In this document: positions 1-6,482 of the stretch, one piece after another | How the letters are laid out: every line of letters begins with the position of its first letter | How positions within the stretch are numbered: position 1 is the stretch's first letter | Assembly (NCBI GenBank): GCA_028695395.1 | Contig: JAQVJB010000054.1 | Location: forward strand, 1-12,597 | DNA length: 12,597 nucleotides | Source: Actinomycetota bacterium | GTDB lineage: Bacteria; Actinomycetota; Humimicrobiia; Humimicrobiales; Humimicrobiaceae | Direction: 5' to 3' | The notes under the pieces: model-generated | Seen by the model: only the letters and a program-made list of their open reading frames with translations | What the model was told of the DNA's origin: nothing | Databases searched by the model: none | Program-made: the position numbers and the translations under genes

Positions 1-570
1 TGTATCAACCCATTTATAGTATTGTATTGTTTTAAGTGTTGCATGTCCTGCTGAACCTACAACAGGATACTGGCGGTTTATCCCCCATCCTAGATCATAT
101 TCAGGAACCCACACAGTAATTACATACCTTTGCATATATCCGCTGCTGACCCAGACCCTGTAACTGTAATTTTGATAATATCCGCTATTTACCCATTCAT
201 AAACAGTATAACCGCTTTTAACCCACTCATAATAATTCTCAGTCTTATAATAACCACTGCTGACCCATTCTCTGTAGGTTTCATCTTTCCAATATCCGTC
301 GTTTACCCAATGCGATGTATCAATCCATTCATAATAATCATCATATGACCAATACCCCTGATTTACTTTATAAGATGTATCGACCCATCTTGTTTTTTGA
401 TTTTCATCCCAGTAACCGTCTTTAACTAGATGTGTCACCACTTCCCAGTGAGAGGTATCAATCCATATAAGTCCTTCTTCTGCATCCAAATAACCATTTT
501 TTAAAAATGAAAACAGAAATATAAATACTATTAATATTGTCAGTAAAAATATCTTATACTTTTTAAACAT
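1..570 (-). CDS. Membrane-anchored aromatic (Trp/Tyr) repeat protein, partial, C-terminus beyond the left edge
   Basis: The frame is open from an ATG at 570 to the window edge, giving 190 residues with no stop. Residues 1-7 are basic (MFKKYKI) and residues 8-23 are strongly hydrophobic, which reads as an uncleaved membrane anchor or signal peptide. I see no lipobox. From residue 36 the protein is built of short units opening with W-(V/I)-(D/S/N/K)-(T/S)-(S/G)-(H/Y), for example WIDTSHW, WVDTSYK, WVSSGYY and WVNSGYY. I count 15 Trp in about 155 residues, plus many Tyr. A non-repeat stretch (residues 156-186) follows, and another WVDT begins at the edge. The gene lies 20 nt after the preceding gene, at the end of the Tad operon, with no clear ribosome binding site. 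I do not recognise the family. A surface-exposed role (pilus-associated, wall-binding or adhesive) is inferred only from the anchor and the context. Confidence 0.8.
   Translation of the reverse strand, partial: MFKKYKIFLLTILIVFIFLFSFLKNGYLDAEEGLIWIDTSHWEVVTHLVKDGYWDENQKTRWVDTSYKVNQGYWSYDDYYEWIDTSHWVNDGYWKDETYREWVSSGYYKTENYYEWVKSGYTVYEWVNSGYYQNYSYRVWVSSGYMQRYVITVWVPEYDLGWGINRQYPVVGSAGHATLKTIQYYKWVDT
106..465 (-). repeat. Tandem aromatic protein repeats (W-V/I-x-T/S-S/G-H/Y units)
   Basis: This covers residues 36-155 of the protein starting at 570. Successive units begin with W at residues 36, 62, 82, 102, 116, 126, 140 and 154. The first units are long (26, 20 and 20 residues) and carry a second half ending in (D/Q)GYW. 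The later ones are short (14, 10, 14 and 14 residues) and carry a single SGY(Y/M/T) core. The DNA also repeats: a GATGTATCRAYCCAT-like string recurs on the plus strand. The 10-residue unit looks like a 14-residue unit with an internal deletion. The pattern suggests expansion by unequal duplication followed by divergence. Confidence 0.75.
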
Positions 571-590
571 TTATTATTAAAATTTATTTG

Positions 591-1319
591 TTAAAAATAT
601 TCTTTAAAAACTAGCAGTTTTGAACTGGGACTATTCTTATAATATGTCAATAATGTTTCCTGAAGATAAATCTTTTTATTAAAATAATCTTTAAAATCAT
701 CTATAGAATTCATTATCTTAAATCCGATATATATATCGTTTGGCGGTATAAACATATGCTCGCATTCATTATTTTTAAATTCATCGAGGTCTATTGTTTT
801 TTCATAATCTTTTACCTCTTCATAAACTAATTTATCAGTATAAAGATCCATTTCTTTACTTTCTTTTTCAACCACAAATATAATTTCTTTTTCACTTATG
901 TCTTTTATTTTCCCTAAATAATACTTTATTGTGCCCTGAACTCTTTCATCTATTATCCAGCCCTCGTATTTTTCTCCGTTTTTTTCCGTTGTCAGCTGCT
1001 TTTTTAATTTGACTTTCACATCTTTGCCATTAACATCCTTTAGCATTTCATACTTGGTTACATTTGTAATGCCTCCTTCTTTACCCAAAATAGTTAAATC
1101 TGTCTCCATGAGTTCTTCGCCATTTTCATTAAAAACACCAAGAGGGTCAGAAAAATCTTCCTGGGAACTTATTCTTCCTAATAGCTCCATGGTCAATTTT
1201 CTCTCATCAGACATTTCTTTCTTTTCAGAAGGATTATTAAATACAAATACCAAAACTACAGAAGATATTAAAATAAAAAGAACTGAAATTATAATGATTG
1301 ATAATTTAAATTTTTTCAT
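591..1319 (-). CDS. Hypothetical membrane-anchored protein of the Tad operon
   Basis: This is a 242-residue protein with a short basic N-terminus (MKKFK) and one hydrophobic segment at about residues 7-29, followed by a Lys/Glu-rich soluble part of about 210 residues. The likely topology is a single N-terminal anchor with the rest outside the cell. I see no prepilin cleavage motif (no Gly followed by Glu at +5), no lipobox and no enzymatic motif, and I do not recognise the family. It starts 74 nt after the TadE-like gene, the longest gap in the cluster, and that gap is almost pure A/T. There is no clear Shine-Dalgarno sequence before the ATG. Its position after the pilin and TadE genes suggests an accessory part of the pilus or of the cell surface. 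The proposed coupling to the pilus is inference. Confidence 0.7.
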   Translation of the reverse strand: MKKFKLSIIIISVLFILISSVVLVFVFNNPSEKKEMSDERKLTMELLGRISSQEDFSDPLGVFNENGEELMETDLTILGKEGGITNVTKYEMLKDVNGKDVKVKLKKQLTTEKNGEKYEGWIIDERVQGTIKYYLGKIKDISEKEIIFVVEKESKEMDLYTDKLVYEEVKDYEKTIDLDEFKNNECEHMFIPPNDIYIGFKIMNSIDDFKDYFNKKIYLQETLLTYYKNSPSSKLLVFKEYF

Positions 1320-1393
1320 AATAATATATAATTTATATATTTATAATAAATATTAATATTTAATAATAATATTTAAAAAATTTTTTAAAATTT

Positions 1394-1831
1394 TTATCTT
1401 TTTTCTTCTATTCTCATCAAAGATTCACTTTCAACTTTAAAAAAACTACTATCTCCTGCTGGAAGAAGGCTCTGAAAAAAAACGGGAACCTCATAATACA
1501 CTGCCACCAAAACATTATCTCCCGGGTTATACCCGTCAATATCAATATCTGCTTTTAACCGCTCATCAAATGACCAGCCTGGTAATGAAGAATTTGCATA
1601 ATGATATACTGCATTGATTGCATCTTCTTCTGGATTCTCGCTAAGAATTGCTGCTCTTGCACCCTCAAAAGATGCCGCATTCACAGCAATTTTTGCATTC
1701 ATAATAAAACCAAACTGAATTATTCCTGCAATTAATATCAATAAAATAGGAGCAATTATTGCAAATTCCATTAAAGAGCTACCTCTAGTTAATGTAGCTT
1801 TATTTATTATCCTGCTTTTTTTAAAGGACAT
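1394..1831 (-). CDS. tadE: TadE-like pseudopilin
   Basis: This 145-residue protein opens with a basic leader and the sequence TRGSSLMEFAIIAPILLIL, the hallmark of the TadE-like domain. A type IV prepilin-like processing site follows Gly17, with Glu22 at mature position +5 and a hydrophobic helix at about residues 23-44. The remaining 100 residues are soluble and would lie outside the membrane. TadE and TadF are minor pseudopilins processed by the Tad prepilin peptidase and needed for pilus assembly in characterised Tad systems. The ATG at 1831 follows an AAGGAAG ribosome binding site 9 nt upstream, and the gene lies 34 nt after the pilin stop. The Gly17/Glu22 geometry is identical to that of the neighbouring Flp pilin, so one peptidase should process both. 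No TadF partner is evident, though the next gene downstream could be a divergent stand-in. Confidence 0.9.
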   Translation of the reverse strand: MSFKKSRIINKATLTRGSSLMEFAIIAPILLILIAGIIQFGFIMNAKIAVNAASFEGARAAILSENPEEDAINAVYHYANSSLPGWSFDERLKADIDIDGYNPGDNVLVAVYYEVPVFFQSLLPAGDSSFFKVESESLMRIEEKR

Positions 1832-1865
1832 TAGTTTTATCTTCCTTTTAAAAAAAATAATAAAT

Positions 1866-2036
1866 TTACAGACTATCTACTATTTTTTGGAATACTGACT
1901 GTATCTTATCTCCAAGTGACGTAACAACTACTATGCAGACTATTACTACAAGTGCAATATAGAGAGCAATCTCAATTAATGTTGATCCCCTTCTAGATAC
2001 ATATAATCTCAAAAAATAATTTTTTATTCTTTTCAT
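1866..2036 (-). CDS. flp: Flp-type pilin (major Tad pilus subunit)
   Basis: This small gene encodes 56 residues. A basic leader (MKRIKNYFLRLYVSRRG) ends in Gly17. After the predicted cut comes STLIEIALYIALVVIVCIVV, giving Glu22 at mature position +5 and a long hydrophobic helix, then a short polar tail ending KIVDSL. The length and layout match Flp pilins, which stack through the N-terminal helix to form the Tad fibre. The start is well supported by a TAGGAGAG Shine-Dalgarno sequence, with GTAA between it and the ATG. The gene sits 17 nt after tadC and before tadE, the expected place. One departure is that the Glu-Tyr pair typical of Flp pilins is Glu-Ile here, with a Tyr three residues later. 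A minor pilin is possible if another flp lies elsewhere, but this is the only pilin gene in the window. Confidence 0.9.
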   Translation of the reverse strand: MKRIKNYFLRLYVSRRGSTLIEIALYIALVVIVCIVVVTSLGDKIQSVFQKIVDSL

Positions 2037-2053
2037 TTACTCTCCTAACCTTA

Positions 2054-2887
2054 TTATTTGAATAATAATTTAAATTGAGGAATGATTGGTAAAATAAATA
2101 GCATTATCATCGGAATAAAGATAAAGATAAAAATAATAAATACTAAATTACTTTCAAGTTTTTCAGCCCTTATTTTAATATGGTCTCTTTGATCTCTTCT
2201 TATCTCCTTAGATAAATCTCTTAATGTATTATTTATCGGATTGCCAACAATTTCTGCTTCGGAAATTACTTTTAGAATTCTTTCAAACTCAAGACAAAAA
2301 GATATTTTGCCTATGTACCTGAGAGATTCTGTTTTACTATTCCCTTCCATTTGTTTTAACCTATATATTTTAAAAAGCTCATAAATATTGCCTTGCATAT
2401 TATCAATGAGATATTTTATGGATTCATCAAAAGAAAGGCCTGCGTTTATTAACAAATACAAAAAATCTATGAAATCAGGCAACTCGGTATAAATATTTAT
2501 CATTTTTTTATTTATATAATTTTTAAGAATTTCTGATGGTAAAAAGAAGCAGATGGCAGCTGCGCAAAGTGAAATAATAAAATAATTATTCTGAAGAAGT
2601 AATCCAATAAAATTTATTAAAATAAAAACTGTGAGGCTAGATAATATTTTAACAATATACAATTTTTCAAGAGAATCTATTTTTATCCCTAAGAATTTAT
2701 AACCTGAAAAATCATTAAAGTAAATTTCAAATTTTTTATTATCAGGCTTTAATTGATTTCTTTTTAGAAAAACTTTTTTAATAAAGTTTTTACTTTTAGT
2801 ATCAAATCTATTGGTTTTAAAAAAAATAAATAGCAAAATAAAAAAGAAAAAGATTAATATAGAAATAGTTATAATTATAATCTTCAT
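2054..2887 (-). CDS. tadC: TadC-like inner-membrane platform protein (T2SSF family)
   Basis: This 277-residue protein has a hydrophobic N-terminal helix (about 2-23), further hydrophobic segments at about 76-98 and 103-120, a cytoplasmic T2SSF domain, and a C-terminal membrane helix (about 248-273). Within the T2SSF domain are the recognisable stretches ELPDFIDFLYLLINAGLSFDESI and ISEAEIVGNPINNTLRDLSKEIR, characteristic of the TadB/TadC (GspF-like) family. With TadB it would form the membrane platform through which the TadA motor drives pilin extrusion. Its ATG overlaps the tadB stop as ATGA, so translation is probably coupled, and no separate ribosome binding site is apparent. Length and topology are normal for TadC. 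Confidence 0.92.
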   Translation of the reverse strand: MKIIIITISILIFFFFILLFIFFKTNRFDTKSKNFIKKVFLKRNQLKPDNKKFEIYFNDFSGYKFLGIKIDSLEKLYIVKILSSLTVFILINFIGLLLQNNYFIISLCAAAICFFLPSEILKNYINKKMINIYTELPDFIDFLYLLINAGLSFDESIKYLIDNMQGNIYELFKIYRLKQMEGNSKTESLRYIGKISFCLEFERILKVISEAEIVGNPINNTLRDLSKEIRRDQRDHIKIRAEKLESNLVFIIFIFIFIPMIMLFILPIIPQFKLLFK

Positions 2888-3780
2888 GATATTAGAATAT
2901 TTTTTCCCAGATTATTTATTGTTTTGTTGATAAGCAAAAATCCAATTAAAAAACTGCCTATTGCATATATAGAAATAATAATTCCCAGGCCACTTAGGTA
3001 ATAAGAAATAAAATTTTCATTAATCAATGTTATTACTAATATTGAAATGATAGGAATAAACATTATGAAATATGAGGAATATCTTGGACCCGTGCTTAAA
3101 ATATTTATATAATTTTTTAATGATTTCTTTTCTCTTATATATTCTATTTGATAATTTATAAACTTACTTATATCTGTTCCTTTTTCACTGGCAGCAATAA
3201 ACCCTGATAGTACTACCTCAATTAATTTGCTATCATTTTTTTTAATCATAATTCTCAGGGCATCTTTAAAAACTAATCCTCTGGAGTAGTTTTCCAGAAC
3301 TTCCATAAAATCATTTTTAAGCGGTTCGCCTATTTCATTTATTGAATTTTTTATACAGTTTAAAATATTTGGCTGGATAAAAAGATTGCCTGACAAACTT
3401 AATAAGAAATATTCAAGCTGCTCTTCTTTTCTATTAATATTTCTCCTTTTTTTAATGTTTAAGAGTATGAATATGATGGCAAAAATAGCAAAAATTATGA
3501 AAAAAGTAATGAATAATGATACTTTCAAAATTATACAAACTAATAAAATTAGTGTCGAAATAATAAATAGTATCAGTATAAAATCATTTAAATCGATTTT
3601 TAAATTTAAGTTTTCAAACCATTTTTCTAATATATTTATTCTCTTTTTCTTTTTGTATAAATCACTTTGTCTAATATTATTTCTTAAAATAATGTCCAGG
3701 GTCTTATTCTTTCTTTCAATATAAAAAAGTAATAAAAAGAAAAATAAATAAAAAACTCCAAACGTAGCAAAAACTGATAT
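2884..3780 (-). CDS. tadB: TadB-like inner-membrane platform protein, non-canonical start
   Basis: The reading frame encodes a TadB-type protein of about 298 residues. It has an N-terminal membrane helix (ISVFATFGVFYLFFFLLLFY), a basic cytoplasmic stretch, two close hydrophobic segments, the T2SSF domain (EQLEYFLLSLSGNLFIQP onward, with GFIAASEKGTDISKFINYQIEY) and two C-terminal helices. The oddity is the start. No ATG, GTG or TTG exists in frame between the upstream stop (3826-3828) and a TTG at 3528. Starting at that TTG would delete the first helix and most of the second. I placed the start at ATA (3780), just after the tadA stop. ATT at 3798 is an alternative, 7 nt after an AAGAAGGTGG string inside tadA, and would give about 304 residues. 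A base error or real mutation of ATG is also possible. It overlaps tadC by four bases. The family call is firm and the start is not. Confidence 0.82.
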   Translation of the reverse strand: MSVFATFGVFYLFFFLLLFYIERKNKTLDIILRNNIRQSDLYKKKKRINILEKWFENLNLKIDLNDFILILFIISTLILLVCIILKVSLFITFFIIFAIFAIIFILLNIKKRRNINRKEEQLEYFLLSLSGNLFIQPNILNCIKNSINEIGEPLKNDFMEVLENYSRGLVFKDALRIMIKKNDSKLIEVVLSGFIAASEKGTDISKFINYQIEYIREKKSLKNYINILSTGPRYSSYFIMFIPIISILVITLINENFISYYLSGLGIIISIYAIGSFLIGFLLINKTINNLGKNILIS

Positions 3781-3782
3781 TT

Positions 3783-4970
3783 TTAAAGATATACTAATTT
3801 GTAGCCACCTTCTTTGCTTAGTTTTTTATCAACAGTAATTATTTCCTTTATCTTTCTCCGGATAATATTCATTTTTTCATCAAATTGGTTTTCAAGGTAA
3901 ATAACTACATTTATTGCTCTTGCTATAATCCTTTTAATCATTGTGTTGCTCAGATTCTGTCTATATTCCATTGCAAGCGACTCCAGCCTTATTAATGCAT
4001 CAAAGGCAGAATCTGCATGAATAGTTGAGAAACTTCCTTTATGTCCGGTATTTAATGCCTGTAAAAGTTGATATGCCGAAACATTTTCTCTTATCTCTCC
4101 AATTATTATTCTGTCAGCTTTCATTCTCAATGTTTCAAAAAGCAATCTTTCCTGATTTATCTCATAATCAATTTCCCTAGATTTTACTCTTGTTGTCAGA
4201 AGTCTCGAATAGGGATGATTCAAGGGTTTAATTTCAGGAGTATCTTGTATTATATTAATAAATTCATTCTCCGGGATAAGCTTAATCAATGTGTTTAACA
4301 AAGTTGTCTTTCCGGTTCCCATACCTCCGGCAATTATTATATTTCTTTTGTTTTTTATAAAAGACTTAATTTGGTTTTTTACTTTTTTGTCAAACATCCC
4401 AACCTTTTCAAGGTCGTCAATTTGAAAATCTAGACAGTTGAAAACTCTTATTGATATATAAACTTTATCAGACACGGGAGGTATGACAATGGAACATCTG
4501 CTTCCTTCATATAAATCAGTATTTAGAAAAGGAATTCTTTGATCTATTATTTTTCCCGAATTTTCTTTAATTCTATCAATTATTAAAAAGACTTCATCCA
4601 AATTAGAAAAAACCTGGCCTAAAAAAATCTTTTGCCCGTTTTTTATTATTACCATTTCAAGACCGTGTATAAAAATATCTGTAATCTCTTTATCGCAAAG
4701 ATACACCTCAAGTATTCCCAAACCAAATGTGTCATAAAAAATGCGCTCAATCATTTCATCTTTTATTTTATAGTTAACAAGATTAAAATATTCTTCCACT
4801 TCTTTCTTTATAATAAGAAAAATTTTATCTTTAAAATCTTCCTTATTTTTAAAAACCGGATTAAGATTATAGGCTTTAGATTTAATTCTCTTTTTTACTC
4901 TTCTAATAATTTCTTTTTCCAGCTCGGACTCTTTTATTGTTTTTTCTGTTATGCGGTCTTTAAGGCTCAT
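3783..4970 (-). CDS. tadA: TadA/CpaF-type secretion ATPase (pilus motor)
   Basis: This 395-residue protein of the GspE/PilT type II/IV secretion ATPase family, TadA/CpaF branch, has its motifs in order: Walker A GGMGTGKT (residues 215-222), an Asp box around IIQDTPEI (D243), Walker B IIIGEIRE (E292), and the His box GHKGSFSTIHAD (309-320). The N-terminal 200 residues hold a charged helical region and the usual CpaF N-domain (FGLGILEVYLCDKEITDIFI). It should form a cytoplasmic hexamer that couples ATP hydrolysis to pilin extrusion through TadB and TadC. The length is slightly short of many CpaF proteins (about 420-470 residues), mostly at the N-terminus. The start lies 3 nt after the stop of the ParA-like gene, implying translational coupling, and no Shine-Dalgarno sequence is evident. 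Confidence 0.95.
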   Translation of the reverse strand: MSLKDRITEKTIKESELEKEIIRRVKKRIKSKAYNLNPVFKNKEDFKDKIFLIIKKEVEEYFNLVNYKIKDEMIERIFYDTFGLGILEVYLCDKEITDIFIHGLEMVIIKNGQKIFLGQVFSNLDEVFLIIDRIKENSGKIIDQRIPFLNTDLYEGSRCSIVIPPVSDKVYISIRVFNCLDFQIDDLEKVGMFDKKVKNQIKSFIKNKRNIIIAGGMGTGKTTLLNTLIKLIPENEFINIIQDTPEIKPLNHPYSRLLTTRVKSREIDYEINQERLLFETLRMKADRIIIGEIRENVSAYQLLQALNTGHKGSFSTIHADSAFDALIRLESLAMEYRQNLSNTMIKRIIARAINVVIYLENQFDEKMNIIRRKIKEIITVDKKLSKEGGYKLVYL

Positions 4971-4973
4971 TTT

Positions 4974-5702
4974 TTAAGCAATATTGTTTAAATAAAAATT
5001 TTCTAATATCTTGGATATGCTCGTAAAAGTTTTTGTTTTTAAAAACCTGCTTTTATTGTTTAAAACCAGGCTTTTATTAAAATTTCTCTCAAAAGAAATG
5101 AATCCAAGTATTGGTAATGTAATTATTCTGGATATATCAATTATTTTAAAAATATCTATTAATCTTTTCTTATTTATCAAAAAATAAAAATTATCGTGAT
5201 GAAGAAGAAACTTATTTTTTAAAAGATTTATAAATTCCATATTCCTGTATAGAGACTCTACTTCCAATTCAGAAATTAAAAAAACATAATCAGTAATCTT
5301 CAACACATCAATAATTAAACCATTTAAAACATTTTGGGTATCTATAATTATTATTTCATAATTTTTTAAAGCAATATTGATTAGATCGTTTATCTCGTCA
5401 GACTTAGCTTCTTCGGCAAATAGCGGATTGGAGAAGCCCTTTATTATATCTAAATTGTTTCCTATGTTTTTTACAAAAGAGCATAATTTTGATGGAAACT
5501 TTAAAGCTATTTCAATTGAATTTTCATTATTTACATTAAATAAGACAGAGAAATCACCAGGGGAAGAATCCATTTCCATTAATAATGTCTTCTTATTTTT
5601 TTTATAAGAAAAATATAATGCAAGACATAAAGATACAGTGGTTTTTCCTGTTCCACCCTTGTTAGAAGCAACCGTTATGATTTTTTTTTTATTTTTATTC
5701 AT
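4974..5702 (-). CDS. ParA/MinD-like ATPase, second in the Tad locus
   Basis: This compact 242-residue P-loop ATPase has a canonical deviant Walker A motif, NKGGTGKTT, with the conserved KGGTGKTT at residues 15-22. Both the signature lysine and the P-loop lysine are present. A switch-like MEMDSSPGD (D45) and a Walker B-like IIIIDTQN (D121) follow. There is no receiver or other N-terminal domain. By family this is a dimerising, probably membrane- or DNA-surface-associated ATPase used for positioning. It lies between cpaB and tadA, 12 nt after the former and 3 nt before the latter, so it belongs to the pilus machinery. It may localise the apparatus or work with the TadZ-like protein, and that role is inferred from context. 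No clear ribosome binding site precedes the ATG. A chromosome-partitioning role is unlikely because no parB lies nearby. Confidence 0.88.
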   Translation of the reverse strand: MNKNKKKIITVASNKGGTGKTTVSLCLALYFSYKKNKKTLLMEMDSSPGDFSVLFNVNNENSIEIALKFPSKLCSFVKNIGNNLDIIKGFSNPLFAEEAKSDEINDLINIALKNYEIIIIDTQNVLNGLIIDVLKITDYVFLISELEVESLYRNMEFINLLKNKFLLHHDNFYFLINKKRLIDIFKIIDISRIITLPILGFISFERNFNKSLVLNNKSRFLKTKTFTSISKILENFYLNNIA

Positions 5703-5714
5703 TATAAAAGTACT

Positions 5715-6470
5715 TTACTGTGGACCTATTAATAACTTATATTTCTCACTTGAAGTAATTTTTGCAAGATAAGGAGCTTCAATATTTTTGCACTTTACAA
5801 ATAACGATGAATCAGATTTACTGTTTTTTGATAAAATACCAATATCACTTTCTTCATTTTCTTTTATATAGATAATCTCTAAATTTTTAAAATACACAAA
5901 TCCATCTACTAAAAAAATATTTTCAGATATTTGGAAAACACTGTTATCTAGATAATTTTTAATATTTGATTCATTAACAATATAATTATCATCAGAAACA
6001 TGGGAAGATTTATTATTTTTATAGAAAATATCTTCCATGTCTTTATCTTTTTCTGCAGATACAATCATTATTTTCTTTCCGATTTTAAGATTATTGGCAA
6101 TATTTTCTTTTGGGTCTAGATTAATAGACATAATAGCTTCATCTTCTTTCAGGCTTGCTATTAGGAGATCCTCGGTTCTGTCTTTAAGCATATCTTTAGT
6201 AATAAAATCTCCTGAATATCTATCAGCTTTTATCTCTAATCCTATCAACTCTGATTTGTTTTTAATTACTTTAGAAGGAATTTCCTGTTTATAAAAATGA
6301 CCATCTGTCAAGTGATCCTTATTAATAATATCTCCTTTCTTAATATCTACCTGCAATATGGCTACAGTAACTTTCTCAAAATGATTATTCAGATATAAAT
6401 ATATTGAACAACCTATTATCAGTGCACCTATAATTGAAAGAATAAGAAATTTCTTATATCCAAAATACAT
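5715..6470 (-). CDS. cpaB: CpaB/RcpC-like pilus assembly protein (SAF domain)
   Basis: This 251-residue protein has an N-terminal hydrophobic helix (about 8-27) followed by an SAF domain at about residues 34-96 (VAILQVDIKKGDIINKDHL, then GLEIKADRYSGDFITKDML), the defining part of CpaB/RcpC. The C-terminal part (LKEDEAIMSINLDPKENIANNLKIGKKIMIV and beyond) matches the usual CpaB continuation. CpaB lies on the outer face of the membrane, and in diderms it works with the secretin. Here no secretin gene is seen, as in monoderm Tad loci. The start is well supported: an AAGGAGAG Shine-Dalgarno sequence overlaps the stop of the upstream TadZ-like gene and lies about 7 nt before the ATG. The helix contains IIGC (Cys21), which resembles a lipobox, but the hydrophobic run continues past the Cys, so a plain membrane anchor is more likely. 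Confidence 0.88.
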   Translation of the reverse strand: MYFGYKKFLILSIIGALIIGCSIYLYLNNHFEKVTVAILQVDIKKGDIINKDHLTDGHFYKQEIPSKVIKNKSELIGLEIKADRYSGDFITKDMLKDRTEDLLIASLKEDEAIMSINLDPKENIANNLKIGKKIMIVSAEKDKDMEDIFYKNNKSSHVSDDNYIVNESNIKNYLDNSVFQISENIFLVDGFVYFKNLEIIYIKENEESDIGILSKNSKSDSSLFVKCKNIEAPYLAKITSSEKYKLLIGPQ

Positions 6471-6482
6471 CTATTTCTCTCC

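Noticed and set aside
106..465. Aromatic repeats as choline-binding or similar cell-wall repeats
   Set aside because: Choline-binding units have a GWVK...WYYLN..G pattern of about 20 residues. The order of Trp, Gly and Tyr and the 10-14 residue spacing here do not fit.
4974..5702. The compact ATPase as a plasmid or chromosome ParA
   Set aside because: No parB or parS-like sites are seen, and the gene is tightly packed between cpaB and tadA.
6400..6420. Lipobox in CpaB (IIGC, Cys21)
   Set aside because: The hydrophobic segment continues beyond the Cys, which fits a membrane-spanning anchor better than a lipoprotein signal.
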